Shown in pieces: positions 55,742 through 64,000 of a stretch of DNA of 64,000 bases (positions are counted from its first letter, which is position 1; each line of letters opens with the position of its first letter). The notes under the pieces were generated by a model. It did not search any database. It was not told the origin of the DNA and worked only from the letters and a program-made list of their open reading frames with translations. Source of the DNA: Planctomycetota bacterium (GTDB lineage Bacteria; Planctomycetota; SZUA-567; H5-PLA8). The position numbers were made by a program, and so were the translations under genes. The stretch lies in contig JAKLKQ010000002.1 in NCBI GenBank assembly GCA_023150555.1, positions 62,001-126,000 of the forward strand, written 5' to 3'.

Positions 55742-56899
55742 CTAGCCGCCGGCGTCCTCGGGGCCGTCTTCGACGGCGTCCTTCAGGCCGCTGTTGCGCG
55801 GGTTGGCGTCTTCGGTCGAGACCGTCCCGGTCAGGTCCTCGAGCAGCTGCGCGAGGTTGCGGCCCGAAGAACCCTTGTCGGATGGCAGCGAAAGCTGCCC
55901 GCTCTTGCGCAATACGGCCTCCAGAACCTTGACGCACTCAGGGTCGAACTGTCCGCCGGCGCAGCGCTTGAGTTCCTCCAGCGCCTGCTCGCCGGTGCGC
56001 GGCGTGTTGTAACTGCGGCGGCTGACCATCGCGTCGAAGGCCTCGGCGCAGTGGATGATGCGCGCGCCGAGGGGAATCTCTTCGCCGCGGCGGCCTTCGG
56101 GATAGCCGGTGCCGTCGAAGTGCTCGTGGTGGTATTTGATGAACCCGATGGCACTCTGAAGCTGCTCGATGGGCTCGAGGATTGTCGCAGCGATGACGGG
56201 GTGGCGCTGCACGGCGGTGCGTTCTTCGGGGTCGAGCGGGCCGGGTTTCTTGAGGATCGCCTCCTTGACACCCATCTTGCCCAGATCGTGCAGGATGCCG
56301 GCAATGCCGATGCGCCGGACTTCATCGTCCGCGAAGCCGTACTCGCGCGCAATCGAAGCCGCCAGCGTCGAGACCTTCTCGGAATGGAAGCGGGTGTACG
56401 GGTCCTTGGCTTCCAGGACCTTGGCCATCACCGCGAGGACGTTCAGGAACAGCGTCTCGTTGCGCGCCGTCGAACGCCGCAGTTCGCGCTGCATGAAGCG
56501 CCGCGTGAGCTGCTTCTCGACCTTAAGCAGCAGCAGGTCGTAGTCGAGGGGCCGCAGGAGGTAGTCGACGGCGCCTTTGCTCAATCCCTCGACCGCCGTC
56601 GGGCGCTGGTGGCGGTCGGCCAGCAGCAGCAGCAGGACGTCGAATACGCCCAGGATCTCGCTGAGCCCTTCCAGGCCCTCCCGGTCGGGCAGGTTGAGCC
56701 CCAGCAGAACCATATCCACGGACTGCCGGCTGGCCAGACCTTCGCTGAGTTTTCGAATGGCCTCGTCGACGTTGGCAGCCTCGGCGACGCGCTCGAACCC
56801 TTCGGCCTTCAGGCGGTCGGCGACGCCGCCGCGGATGTCCGCAGAAGCGTCCGCCACCAGCACGCGCATGGCGCGAATGGCCTGTTGAGCCGTCACCAT
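55742..56899 (-). CDS. HD-GYP phosphodiesterase with degenerate receiver domain
   Basis: The product is 385 aa from ATG 56899. The C-terminal half is a complete HD-GYP domain that would hydrolyse cyclic di-[31 protein letters not shown] and [14 protein letters not shown]. The N-terminal receiver has lost key residues: the phospho-acceptor Asp is Gly ([10 protein letters not shown]), the acidic pair is reduced to AD (VLVADAS), and the conserved Lys is Arg (LLRPLD). It is therefore probably a pseudo-receiver that does not take phosphate. The gene lies between argF and rph. The last 45 residues are polar and low in complexity. Confidence 0.9.
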   Translation of the reverse strand: MVTAQQAIRAMRVLVADASADIRGGVADRLKAEGFERVAEAANVDEAIRKLSEGLASRQSVDMVLLGLNLPDREGLEGLSEILGVFDVLLLLLADRHQRPTAVEGLSKGAVDYLLRPLDYDLLLLKVEKQLTRRFMQRELRRSTARNETLFLNVLAVMAKVLEAKDPYTRFHSEKVSTLAASIAREYGFADDEVRRIGIAGILHDLGKMGVKEAILKKPGPLDPEERTAVQRHPVIAATILEPIEQLQSAIGFIKYHHEHFDGTGYPEGRRGEEIPLGARIIHCAEAFDAMVSRRSYNTPRTGEQALEELKRCAGGQFDPECVKVLEAVLRKSGQLSLPSDKGSSGRNLAQLLEDLTGTVSTEDANPRNSGLKDAVEDGPEDAGG

Positions 56900-56964
56900 T
56901 TCTTCATGATACGGCCAGACCCCGATCGCACGCAAGCGGTATCGTGCCGCATATCGGGGCCGGC

Positions 56965-57876
56965 TCAGGCGAACAGCAGGGTCATCAGCGCGCGTTGCGC
57001 GTGCAGGCGGTTTTCGGCCTGGTCGTAGACCACCGACTGCGGGCCGTCGATCACGCCTTCGGTCACTTCTTCGCCGCGGTGGGCGGGCAGGCAGTGCATC
57101 ACCACGGCCTTGGGCGCCTTGGCCATCAGCGCCTCGTTGAGCTGGTAGGGCCTGAACACGCGTGCACGCGCGTCGGCTTCCTCCTCCTGTCCCATGCTGG
57201 TCCAGACGTCGGTATAGACGGCGTCGGCACCGGCGACGGCGGCCTGCGGATCGGACTCCTCGCGCACCTTCCCCGGCCCCTTGAGGACCTTCCGGAAGCC
57301 GTCGTCGAGGCGGTAGTGGTGCGGCGAGGCGATGACCATCTCCGCGCCCAGCTTGCACGCGGCGACGGCCAGAGACTTGCAGACGTTGTTGGGGTCGCCG
57401 ACGTAGGCGATGCGCGCACCGGCGATCTTGCCGAGCTTCTCGCGGATCGTGAGCATATCGCCGAGGGCCTGGCAGGGATGGCGGTCGTCGCTGAGCGCGT
57501 TGATCACCGGAACCCCGCCGTGCTTCGCGCATTCCTCCAGCACGGAATGGTCGTGCACGCGCAGGACAAAGCCGTCGAGGTACCGCGCGCTGACCTTGGC
57601 GAAGTCCAGCACGGGCTCGCGCTCACCGATGCGGCCGGCCTCGGGCCCCAGGTAGATCGCCTGCCCGCCTAACTGCGCGATGGCGACCTCAAAGCTCAGC
57701 CGGGTGCGCAGCGAAGGTTTCTCGAAGACCAACCCGACGGCCTTGTTCTTCAGCACCGGCGTGCGGCGGTAGACCTCGGCGTCGGCCTTCTGCCGCACCG
57801 CGAGGTCCAGGATCTCGGTGAGTTCGCCGGCGCTATACGCGTCCAGCGTCACGCAATGCTTCTGTCCGAAAGCCAT
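56965..57876 (-). CDS. argF: ornithine carbamoyltransferase
   Basis: The product is 303 aa. I chose ATG 57876, eight bases after GGAG; a GTG nine bases earlier is the alternative. It makes citrulline from ornithine and carbamoyl phosphate. Carbamoyl-phosphate site: FEKPSLRTRLSFE (SxRTR, with Leu for the usual Thr). Other motifs are HDHSVLEE, DDRHPCQALGD, YVGDPNNVCKSL, DVWTSMGQEEE (ornithine SMG loop) and VMHCLPAHRGEEVT. It is the fourth gene of the arginine run. Confidence 0.94.
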   Translation of the reverse strand: MAFGQKHCVTLDAYSAGELTEILDLAVRQKADAEVYRRTPVLKNKAVGLVFEKPSLRTRLSFEVAIAQLGGQAIYLGPEAGRIGEREPVLDFAKVSARYLDGFVLRVHDHSVLEECAKHGGVPVINALSDDRHPCQALGDMLTIREKLGKIAGARIAYVGDPNNVCKSLAVAACKLGAEMVIASPHHYRLDDGFRKVLKGPGKVREESDPQAAVAGADAVYTDVWTSMGQEEEADARARVFRPYQLNEALMAKAPKAVVMHCLPAHRGEEVTEGVIDGPQSVVYDQAENRLHAQRALMTLLFA

Positions 57877-57936
57877 AACCGCCACTCCAATGCCACGAAA
57901 CTACCGGTATCGTCCAGCGCGGGGCCCCGCCCGCAC

Positions 57937-59142
57937 TTAAACCTCGCCCAAGACTTTGCCCAGAATGGCCAAGCCCTCGTCGATCTCGGCGTCGCTGATC
58001 GTCATCGCTGGCAGGAAGCGCAGCACCGTCTGGTGCGTGCCGTTGATCAGCAGGCCCGCCTCGCGGCAGCGTGCCACCACGTCGGCGGCCGGAATCGTAA
58101 GTTCCAGCGCGGCCATCAGGCCCACGCCTCGCGCGGCCTTCACCTTCTTGGGAAAACGCTCCTGCAGCGCGCGCAGGCCGGACCGCAACCGCGCGCCGGC
58201 CGTCTTCGCGCGGGGCAAAAGCTTGTCGGCGTCGATGGTGGCGATCACCGCGCGCGCCGCCACGCAGGCGAGATGGTTGCCGCCAAAGGTGCTGCCGTGG
58301 GTGCCGGGGACGAGGCACTCGGCGACGGATCCTTTCGCGATCATGCCGCCGATGGGAAAGCCGCCGCCCAGGGCCTTGGCCAGCCACAGCACGTCCGGCG
58401 CGGGTGCGCCCAGGGTCTGGTAGGCGAAGTAGTCGCCGGTGCGGCCCATGCCGCACTGGACCTCGTCGTACAGCAACAGCGCGCCGTGCTTGTCGCAGAT
58501 CGCGCGCGCGGCCTGCAGATACTCGCGGGTGCAGGAGTTGATGCCGCCTTCGCCCTGTACGGGCTCCGCGACGAAAGCGACGGTCTCGGCGTCGAAGGCC
58601 TTCTCGAGGGCCGCGGCGTCGTTGATCGGAACGTAGGTGAAACCCGGCAGCAGGGGCTCGATGTCCTTCTGCAGGCCCGGCTGGCCGGTGGCGGAGATGG
58701 CGCCGTAGGTGCGGCCGTGGAATCCGTCGAGGAGCGTGATGAACTTCCACTTCCCGCCGTGCTGCTTGCCCCACAACCGCGCGATCTTTAGGGAGACCTC
58801 GGTGGCCTCCGAACCCGAGTTGCAGAAGAAGGCGCGCGGGGCGTCGATTCCCGTAGTCTTGGCGGTCAGCTCCTTCGCCAGCAGCGCCTGGGATTCCCAC
58901 ATGTAGTTGTTGTGGATGTGCAGGATCTCACCGAGCTGCTTGCGCAGGGCCTCCACGACGCGCGGCGGGCAGTGGCCCAAGCCGTTTACGCCGATGCCGG
59001 GCAGCAGGTCGAGGTACTTCCGGCCCTCGGCGTCCCAGACATGGGAACCGGCCCCGCGCACGATGTTGAGCGGCGCGCGGCCGTAGTTGCCAGTCAGGTG
59101 CTTGGCGTAAAGGTCGGCAACTTCCTTCGAGGACATCGGCAT
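57937..59142 (-). CDS. argD: acetylornithine aminotransferase
   Basis: The product is 401 aa, starting at ATG 59142. It is a class III PLP aminotransferase that converts N-acetylglutamate semialdehyde to N-acetylornithine. Motifs: FFCNSGSEATEVSLKIAR, GFHGRTYGAISATGQP, VAEPVQGEGGI, LLYDEVQCGMGRTG, and the PLP Lys in LWLAKALGGGFPIGGM. The conserved GSTFGGNHLAC is present. The length is normal. Position between argB and argF supports argD over other omega-aminotransferases. Confidence 0.95.
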   Translation of the reverse strand: MPMSSKEVADLYAKHLTGNYGRAPLNIVRGAGSHVWDAEGRKYLDLLPGIGVNGLGHCPPRVVEALRKQLGEILHIHNNYMWESQALLAKELTAKTTGIDAPRAFFCNSGSEATEVSLKIARLWGKQHGGKWKFITLLDGFHGRTYGAISATGQPGLQKDIEPLLPGFTYVPINDAAALEKAFDAETVAFVAEPVQGEGGINSCTREYLQAARAICDKHGALLLYDEVQCGMGRTGDYFAYQTLGAPAPDVLWLAKALGGGFPIGGMIAKGSVAECLVPGTHGSTFGGNHLACVAARAVIATIDADKLLPRAKTAGARLRSGLRALQERFPKKVKAARGVGLMAALELTIPAADVVARCREAGLLINGTHQTVLRFLPAMTISDAEIDEGLAILGKVLGEV

Positions 59143-59237
59143 GGCTCGTCTCCTCCTTCTGCGCTTCCCGCTTCACGACATCCGCTTCGATACGGCCTGT
59201 ACGGCTGCGCATTACGGCTCGCGCGCGGTTTCATTCG

Positions 59238-60158
59238 CTACTTCGAGGACTTTCGCCTGCCTTTCTTCTTCTCGGGGTTGCGCAGGATCTCGGTGCCGAC
59301 GCCTTCGGGCGTGAAGATTTCAAGCAGCAGCGCGTGCCGTTCCAGCCCGGAGATGATGTGCGTCTTGCCCACGCCGTTGTTCAAGGCCGAGATGCAGGCC
59401 TCGATCTTCGGCTGCATGCCCCCGCCGATGGTGCCGTCCTTCATCAGTTTGCGGCATTCGCTGATGGTGGCGTGCGAAATCAGCGACGACTTCACCTTGG
59501 GGTCGCGCATCACGCCCGGCACGTTGCTCAAGAAGATGAGCTTCTCGGCCTTCAGGTCCGCCGCAATTCGCCAGGCCACCGAGTCGGCGTTGATGTTGAA
59601 GAGTTGCCCGCGGGGCCCGCGGCCGACGGGCGCCACTACGGGGATCACGCCGCCGCTGGAGATCAGCGTCGCCAGCACCGTATCCACGACTTTGACTTCG
59701 CCGACGAAGCCCAGGTCCCGCCCGTCGACCAGGCGCTTGGCCGCCTGGAGAAAGCGCGAACCGCGCCCGTTCAGGGGCACGCCCTTGCCGCCGGCGGCCT
59801 CGATGCGCGCGACCACGTCGGTGCTGATGCGGTCGATCAGGACCTTGTGCGCGATCTCGAGGACCTTCTCGTCGGTGACGCGGCGCCCGTCGACGAAGGT
59901 GGGTTTCAGGCCGACGCGCTCCATCTCCGCGCTGATGGCCGGGCCGCCGCCATGGACCAGGATGGGCCAGACGCCCACCTGCTCCAGGAAGACCACGTCC
60001 CTCAGCACGGACTGCAGTTCCGTGGGGCTGGTCATGGTGCTGCCGCCGACCTTGATGACCACGAACTTGCGGTCGAAGGCCTTCAAGAACGGCAGCATGT
60101 CGACGAGGACTTTCGCCTTGTCGAACGAGGTCAGGTCCTTCCGGCTCCGGACTTTCAT
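59238..60158 (-). CDS. argB: acetylglutamate kinase
   Basis: The product is 306 aa from ATG 60158. It phosphorylates N-acetylglutamate. Motifs: FVVIKVGGSTMT, WPILVHGGGPAI, FVDGRRVTDEK, LFNINADSVAWRIAADLKAE and GTIGGGMQPKIEACISALNN. The N-terminal helix of about 25 residues (FDKAKVLVDMLPFLKAF) is of the kind used for hexamer formation and arginine feedback in sensitive enzymes, so feedback inhibition is likely. The C-terminus is a Lys/Arg-rich tail. Confidence 0.95.
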   Translation of the reverse strand: MKVRSRKDLTSFDKAKVLVDMLPFLKAFDRKFVVIKVGGSTMTSPTELQSVLRDVVFLEQVGVWPILVHGGGPAISAEMERVGLKPTFVDGRRVTDEKVLEIAHKVLIDRISTDVVARIEAAGGKGVPLNGRGSRFLQAAKRLVDGRDLGFVGEVKVVDTVLATLISSGGVIPVVAPVGRGPRGQLFNINADSVAWRIAADLKAEKLIFLSNVPGVMRDPKVKSSLISHATISECRKLMKDGTIGGGMQPKIEACISALNNGVGKTHIISGLERHALLLEIFTPEGVGTEILRNPEKKKGRRKSSK

Positions 60159-60206
60159 TGCTGGTATACCCTCTTCCCCGGGCCCCTTTCTCAGGCCCGC
60201 CCCTGT

Positions 60207-61493
60207 TTACGTATGGTAGTCGGCGTTGATGCTTATGTAGCCATGCGTCAGATCGCAGGTGTAGTACTTCGCGCGGCCGGGGCCGTGCCCGACCAGCAGC
60301 ACGATGCCGGTCTCGCGCGAACGCTTCAGGCTCGCGGAGAGCTTGTCGGCGTTGTAGCGCGTGGGCATCCCGTCGCGGAAGATCTCGACGCCGTTGAGCA
60401 ACAGCGAGGTCTCGCCGGGCTCGAAGGCCACGCCGCTGCGCCCCGCCGCCGCCACGATGCGCCCCCAGTTGGGATCGTTGCCCGCAATGGCGGTCTTGAC
60501 CAGCGGCGAGTTGGAGATCGTCGCGGCGATCTGGCGCGCGTCGGCGTCGTTACGCGTGCCGCCCACGTAGACGGTGACGGTGTGACTGGCGCCCTCGCCG
60601 TCCTCGGCGATCAGGTAGGCCAGGCGGTCAAGGACCCGGTGCAGGCCGGCGACGAAGGCGCGGTAGGCGGCGCTCGAGGCCGAGGTCACCGGCGCGTGCG
60701 CGGCCTTGCCCGAAGCCAGCACCAGCAGCGTGTCGTTGGTGGAGGTGTCGCCGTCGACGGTCAGGCAGTTCATGGTTTCGGCGTTGGCGTCGCTGAGCGC
60801 CTTCTGCAGCAGCTTGGGCGAAATGCGCGCGTCGGTGGCCACGAAGCCCAGCGTCGTGGCCATGTTCGGCGCGATCATGCCGCTGCCCTTGGTCGCGCCG
60901 GCGATGCGCACCTCGGCCTGCCCGATCTTGACCTTCACCGCGGCGGTCTTGGGCACCAGGTCGGTGGTCATGATCGCCCGCGCGAAGTCGCCGTAGTTGC
61001 CGTGGCGCGCCAGCAGTTTGCCGAGTTTCCCGATGCCGCGTTCGAGCTTCTTCATCGGCATCAGGCGCCCGATGATGCCGGTCGAGCAGACCTGCACCTG
61101 GCTGGCCGGACAGCCGACGGCCTTCGCCGCCAGATTGGCCATGGCCAGCGCGTCCTTCTCGCCCTGCACGCCGGTGCAGGCGTTGGCATTGCCGGCGTTG
61201 ACGACGACGGCTTTCACGCGGCCGCCCGAGGCCTTCAGGTGCGCGCGGCAGAGGTCCACCGGCGCGGCGCAGACGCGGTTGGTGGTGAAGACGCCGGCCG
61301 CGGCGGCGGGTGCGTCGGCCACCCACAGCGCCAAGTCGGGCTTGTGCTTCTTGCGCTTCAGGCCGCAGTGGATTGCGACGGTGCGGAATCCGGGGACTTC
61401 GTGCAGGACGCCGCCGGGCCAGTCGCAGACGGCCGAATCAAGCTTCGGAAATCCGGCGGGTTTCTTCTTGGTCGGGTTCTTCTTCGTAGCCAT
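60207..61493 (-). CDS. argJ: bifunctional glutamate N-acetyltransferase / N-acetylornithine acetyltransferase
   Basis: The product is 428 aa from ATG 61493. It recycles the acetyl group in arginine synthesis. The precursor is self-cleaved before the Thr in [17 protein letters not shown]; the surrounding KGSGMI motif is intact. Other matches: [29 protein letters not shown] and [19 protein letters not shown]. The presence of argJ means the cyclic pathway, with no need for argE. It is the first gene of argJ-argB-argD-argF. Confidence 0.95.
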   Translation of the reverse strand: MATKKNPTKKKPAGFPKLDSAVCDWPGGVLHEVPGFRTVAIHCGLKRKKHKPDLALWVADAPAAAAGVFTTNRVCAAPVDLCRAHLKASGGRVKAVVVNAGNANACTGVQGEKDALAMANLAAKAVGCPASQVQVCSTGIIGRLMPMKKLERGIGKLGKLLARHGNYGDFARAIMTTDLVPKTAAVKVKIGQAEVRIAGATKGSGMIAPNMATTLGFVATDARISPKLLQKALSDANAETMNCLTVDGDTSTNDTLLVLASGKAAHAPVTSASSAAYRAFVAGLHRVLDRLAYLIAEDGEGASHTVTVYVGGTRNDADARQIAATISNSPLVKTAIAGNDPNWGRIVAAAGRSGVAFEPGETSLLLNGVEIFRDGMPTRYNADKLSASLKRSRETGIVLLVGHGPGRAKYYTCDLTHGYISINADYHT

Positions 61494-61554
61494 GGTTTAG
61501 GCCCTTCTCTTCGAATCGCGTTACGTTCGGTTAAAGCCAGCCCTAAATCAACTT

Positions 61555-61587
61555 GGCCCCTCGTCCCGTTATCCCGGGAGAGGGGCC
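61555..61587. terminator. GC hairpin between rpsI and argJ
   Basis: GGCCCCTC pairs with GAGGGGCC, and CCCG inside it pairs with CGGG. No T tract follows on the minus strand, so termination strength is uncertain. The rest of 61494-61677 shows nothing clear. Confidence 0.4.
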
Positions 61588-61677
61588 ATGGCGAAGTCGT
61601 GTCGAATGGGAATGTGCGCTCGCCGGCCCCTCGTCGCTCCAGCGCCGGTCCGGAAATCCTTCGAGCTCGATCCGGGA

Positions 61678-62085
61678 TCAGCGCTTGGAGAACTGGAACC
61701 TGCGCCTGGCGCCGGGCTGGCCGTACTTCTTGCGCTCGACCATGCGCGCGTCGCGGGTCAGGAAACCTTCTTCGCGCAGGCCCTTTTCGAGGCCGCGGTC
61801 GTACAACAACAAGGCGCGGGCGATGCCCATGCGGACGGCTTCGGCCTGGCCGGTGGTGCCGCCGCCGGCGACGTTGATGTAGACGTCGAAGGCCGTGTTG
61901 AGCTTGGTGAAGATCAAAGGGGCGCGCACGGCGTTGATTTCAACCTCGCGGTGGAAGTAATCGTCAGCCTTGCGGCCGTTGACCACGATGGCACCCTGTC
62001 CGGGGCGCAGCCGCACGCGGGCCGTGGAGGTCTTGCGCCGTCCCGTGCCCCAGAAGTAACCGCCGGTTCGATCTTCGCCGCTCAC
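61678..62085 (-). CDS. rpsI: 30S ribosomal protein S9
   Basis: The product is 135 aa. Typical S9: [20 protein letters not shown] at the start, [20 protein letters not shown] in the middle and the basic C-terminal tail [20 protein letters not shown] ending RFQFSKR, which reaches the P-site tRNA. It follows rplM by 40 bases, the universal L13-S9 pair. Confidence 0.97.
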   Translation of the reverse strand: MSGEDRTGGYFWGTGRRKTSTARVRLRPGQGAIVVNGRKADDYFHREVEINAVRAPLIFTKLNTAFDVYINVAGGGTTGQAEAVRMGIARALLLYDRGLEKGLREEGFLTRDARMVERKKYGQPGARRRFQFSKR

Positions 62086-62125
62086 CGCGTTCCCAGCTCC
62101 TTGCTAGATTCCATCCCGGAGGCCT

Positions 62126-62593
62126 TTAGGCCAACGGGTCCCAGGCCTCGAGTTTCTGCGCGGCATGGGGATGTGCGCTGCCCTTGTACACCTTCAGCTT
62201 CTTCAGCATTTTCTTGGCCAGGAGGTTTTTCGGGAGCATGCGGCGGACGGCATCCTCGATGATCTGGTCGGGGTGCTTCGCCTGCAACTCGTCGAACGTC
62301 TCCTGCTTCAGGCCGCCCAGGTAACCGGACCAGCGCTGGTAGATCTTGTTCTGCCGCTTGCGCGGATGGATGTCCACCTTCTCGGCGTTGATCACCACGA
62401 CGAAGTCGCCGGTGTCCACGTGCCGGGTGTAGGTGGGCTTGTCCTTGCCCATCAAGCGCATCGCGATCGGAACAGCCATGCGGCCGAGGTTCTTGCCACT
62501 GGCGTCCACAAGGTACCACTTCGCGCGGAGCTCGCCGGGCTTGGCGACGTAGCTCTTGAAACCCTTGATGCTCTGCGTAGCTGCCTGCGCCAT
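62126..62593 (-). CDS. rplM: 50S ribosomal protein L13
   Basis: The product is 155 aa, from ATG 62593. L13 motifs: KWYLVDASGKNLGRMAVPIA, DFVVVINAEKVDIHPRKRQN, YQRWSGYLGGLKQETFDELQ and AVRRMLPKNLLAKKMLKKLK followed by VYKGSAHPH. It has about 12 extra N-terminal residues. Its leader carries a strong promoter and a terminator-like hairpin. It is cotranscribed with rpsI. Confidence 0.97.
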   Translation of the reverse strand: MAQAATQSIKGFKSYVAKPGELRAKWYLVDASGKNLGRMAVPIAMRLMGKDKPTYTRHVDTGDFVVVINAEKVDIHPRKRQNKIYQRWSGYLGGLKQETFDELQAKHPDQIIEDAVRRMLPKNLLAKKMLKKLKVYKGSAHPHAAQKLEAWDPLA

Positions 62594-62623
62594 CGTTTGG
62601 TCCTGCCCGCTTACATGCGAAAC

Positions 62624-62649
62624 AAAAAGGCCCGACCGCAGCGGCCGGG
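62624..62649 (-). terminator. terminator-like hairpin in the rplM leader
   Basis: On the minus strand CCCGGCCGC and GCGGTCGGG form a stem (one G-U pair) around a tiny loop, followed by CC and five T. It lies between the rplM promoter and ATG, only a few bases after the predicted start. It could end transcripts from the HIT gene or attenuate rplM. Confidence 0.55.
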
Positions 62650-62658
62650 AGAAGACTC

Positions 62659-62686
62659 CTTATATAAACCGCCGAGGCAGTGTCAA
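62659..62686 (-). promoter_or_regulatory. rplM-rpsI promoter
   Basis: Minus strand: perfect TTGACA (62681-62686), 16 bases, TATAAG (62659-62664, five of six). It is the strongest promoter sequence in the window, fitting a ribosomal protein operon. Confidence 0.75.
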
Positions 62687-62740
62687 GTGCCCTTGAGCAT
62701 CACAAGCGCTTTCCGGGCCTAGAAATGGCCTGGAAATGCC

Positions 62741-62767
62741 CGGGGAGAGCACATGGTGCACTCCCCG
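62741..62767. repeat. hairpin downstream of the HIT gene
   Basis: CGGGGAG pairs with CTCCCCG; inside, after an A-A mismatch, GCAC pairs with GTGC around ATG. It begins 21 bases after the HIT stop. There is no T tract; it may protect the mRNA end. The outer arms repeat those at 25101-25133. Confidence 0.55.
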
Positions 62768-62787
62768 TCCCCTCCAAAATGCGTGCC

Positions 62788-63180
62788 CTACAGCTTGGCC
62801 TGGATCTGCTTTGCCACGGCCTGCAGCGCCGACGGGTCGGCCTTCTCGCGGCCCGCCGGGAAAGGGAACTGGCTGAGGCTGTTCAGCGGGATCAGGTGCA
62901 CGTGAACGTGCGGGACCTCAAAGCCGAAGACCCCCACACAGACGCGCTGGCAGCCGGTGGCGGCCTTCACGGCCGCCGCGACCTTCTTACTGGCCAGCAT
63001 CAGGCGCGAGTAGGCATCGTCGTCGAGGTCGAAGAGGTAATCGCACTCCTTCTTCGGGATCACCAGCGTATGTCCCGGCGCGACAGGCATGATGTCCAGG
63101 AACGCAAGGAACTCCTCGTTCTCCCAGACCTTCGTGCAGGGGATCTCGCCATTAACGATCTTGGTGAAAAGCGTGGGCAT
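62788..63180 (-). CDS. HIT-family nucleotide hydrolase
   Basis: The product is 130 aa from ATG 63180. It has the HIT (Hint/PKCI) pattern: LFTKIVNGEIPCTKVWENEE at the start, DIMPVAPGHTLVIPKKECDY, and the active-site histidine triad in VPHVHVHLIPLN. Such proteins hydrolyse purine nucleotide conjugates, for example AMP-lysine. The length is normal. The DUF2695 gene lies 13 bases upstream, so they are probably cotranscribed. Confidence 0.93.
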   Translation of the reverse strand: MPTLFTKIVNGEIPCTKVWENEEFLAFLDIMPVAPGHTLVIPKKECDYLFDLDDDAYSRLMLASKKVAAAVKAATGCQRVCVGVFGFEVPHVHVHLIPLNSLSQFPFPAGREKADPSALQAVAKQIQAKL

Positions 63181-63193
63181 CTCAGGTGCTCCG

Positions 63194-63481
63194 CTAGAAG
63201 ATCTTTGCGGGGACGATCAGGCGCACCACGTCGCAGTCGCAGGTCGCGTCGAAGCCGCGCAGGGATTCCACCAGCGCCCGAGGGTCGACCCGGTGCTGCA
63301 CCGCCCACTCGATGGTGTACTTGAAGCTGTCGTCGCAGCCGTGTTGCTTGACCGTCAGCTCCAGGAACGAGAGCAGCGTCTCGACCTGCGGGCGGTCGAG
63401 CACCAGCTTGGCGCGCGAGCGCACACGCCGGCGCAGCGACTGCTGCTTCTTGATGCGGTTGAGGTCTTCTCGATCGGCCAT
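63194..63481 (-). CDS. DUF2695-like small protein
   Basis: The product is 95 aa from ATG 63481. The N-terminus is highly basic (RIKKQQSLRRRVRSRAKLVL). The rest fits DUF2695: VKQHGCDDSFKYTIEWAVQH then LRGFDATCDCDVVRLIVP, with three cysteines (one GCD, one CDC) and a His that could bind metal. The family's role is not known. It heads a two-gene unit with the HIT gene. Confidence 0.7.
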   Translation of the reverse strand: MADREDLNRIKKQQSLRRRVRSRAKLVLDRPQVETLLSFLELTVKQHGCDDSFKYTIEWAVQHRVDPRALVESLRGFDATCDCDVVRLIVPAKIF

Positions 63482-63619
63482 ATTAAGAGCCTATAAAACC
63501 AAGGCGCAAATTCCACCCGCATTCCCGCTCCCAGCCCATGCAATATTTTTCACCATTAAACGCCCTAACATTTGGACGGCGCTCGAATTAGGGGGTACTT
63601 TAAGGAAGTCGGCAGGCTC

Positions 63620-63639
63620 GGGTTCCACGCACGGAACCC
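63620..63639 (+). other. short hairpin ahead of the last gene
   Basis: GGGTTCC (63620-63626) pairs with GGAACCC (63633-63639), loop ACGCAC, 17 bases before the start codon. The remaining sequence of 63482-63656 is AT-richer than its surroundings but shows no clear promoter. Confidence 0.35.
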
Positions 63640-63656
63640 CCGGTCCGGATGGCTGC

Positions 63657-64000
63657 ATGCACCAAGTCCCCTCCTTTATCGCCGTGCTGCTGGCGACCCT
63701 GGCCTTCCCAGCCGCATCGGCGCCCAGGGCGGATGAGGCCCCCCCTCCCAGCGCACAGGGGCCTTCGCCCACCGAGCAGTTACCGCCCCAAGTTCACGCG
63801 CAGGTGCAGTCCAAGGACACGGACCTCGCGCCCACCGAATTCGCGACGCTTTTCATGGAGCTCGTCAAGCGCGCCGATCCGAACCACAAGCCCAAGTTCG
63901 ACGCCAAGAAGTTCCAGATCAAGATCGGCGAGAAGGACATCCCCCTCCAGAACGCCTACGACGAGTACCGCCTGGCGCCGGAGGACGCCCGAGCCGGCGT
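63657..64000 (+). CDS. secreted protein of unknown function, partial (C-terminus outside window)
   Basis: ATG 63657 opens 114 codons that run off the right edge. Residues 1-22 are a signal peptide (IAVLLATLAFPAASA|PRA). A Pro-rich stretch follows (APPPSAQGPSPTEQLPPQ), then a charged region (FATLFMELVKRADPNHKPKF). An ATG at 63649 is in another frame with no signal peptide, so I rejected it. No family is recognisable from this part. Confidence 0.6.
   Translation, partial: MHQVPSFIAVLLATLAFPAASAPRADEAPPPSAQGPSPTEQLPPQVHAQVQSKDTDLAPTEFATLFMELVKRADPNHKPKFDAKKFQIKIGEKDIPLQNAYDEYRLAPEDARAG

Noticed and set aside
59334-61877. Very long open frame opposite argJ and argB
   Set aside because: It is antisense to two well-recognised enzymes; GC-rich third positions keep such frames open. 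The same applies to long antisense frames at 14628-17498, 20441-24184, 46222-49128 and 49462-51840.

Overview
The window is GC-rich bacterial chromosome, visibly around two thirds G+C, with GTG and TTG starts and a Gram-negative envelope (LptB homologue, outer-membrane barrel protein, lipoproteins). The gene style suggests the Planctomycetota or a neighbouring PVC-type lineage. Pointers are a very large signal peptidase I with an inserted extracytoplasmic domain, MoxR/DUF58/von Willebrand A operons, PhyH next to an AraC regulator, DUF2961/GH172, Gfo/Idh/MocA with AP-endonuclease-2-type TIM barrels, and secreted beta-helix/PKD proteins. This placement is an inference, because no rRNA is present. 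I see no tRNA, rRNA, CRISPR array, insertion sequence or prophage.

Layout. 1-6070: a partial HEAT-like lipoprotein, a His-rich outer-membrane protein behind a Fur/Zur-type palindrome, a large protein of unknown function and a secreted beta-helix/PKD protein. 6071-7791: a complete retron, consisting of an msr-msd RNA locus with a1/a2 repeats and a long msd hairpin, then a reverse transcriptase with NAxxH, YADD and VTG motifs. 7920-14569: sugar-isomerase-like TIM barrel, a frameshifted S23 four-helix-bundle gene in inverted repeats, a Gfo/Idh/MocA oxidoreductase, a STAS protein, an ABC importer permease/ATPase pair and an NHL protein. 14664-22474: VWA - MoxR - DUF58 - VWA operon, interrupted by a second S23 element. 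22559-28348: hydrolase, unknown protein, an AT-rich regulatory island with a candidate structured RNA, and a secreted SBBP/PKD protein. 28422-32176 (minus): dnaG-rpoD. 32518-47427: envelope, regulatory and metabolic genes (SpoIID-like, EamA, LysM, PhyH/AraC pair, lipase, GH172, RdgB, BtuF-like, ROK kinase, membrane proteins). 47551-52762: lepA-lepB-lptB. 52797-63481, mostly minus: phosphodiesterase, RNase PH, HD-GYP protein, argJ-argB-argD-argF, rplM-rpsI, HIT and DUF2695 proteins. A partial secreted protein closes the window.

The most interesting element is the retron. Its RNA can be folded by eye: 16 paired bases in the a1/a2 core, a further 4-bp stem that ends right before a candidate branching guanosine, two strong msr hairpins, and an msd hairpin with a perfect 20-bp tip. 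No toxin-like effector lies beside it, and the RT has a basic N-terminal extension, which recalls the myxobacterial Mx162-type retrons. The second theme is a family of low-complexity word-repeat arrays. Two of them carry S23-type four-helix-bundle genes between inverted arms, and three others look like solo or decayed copies.
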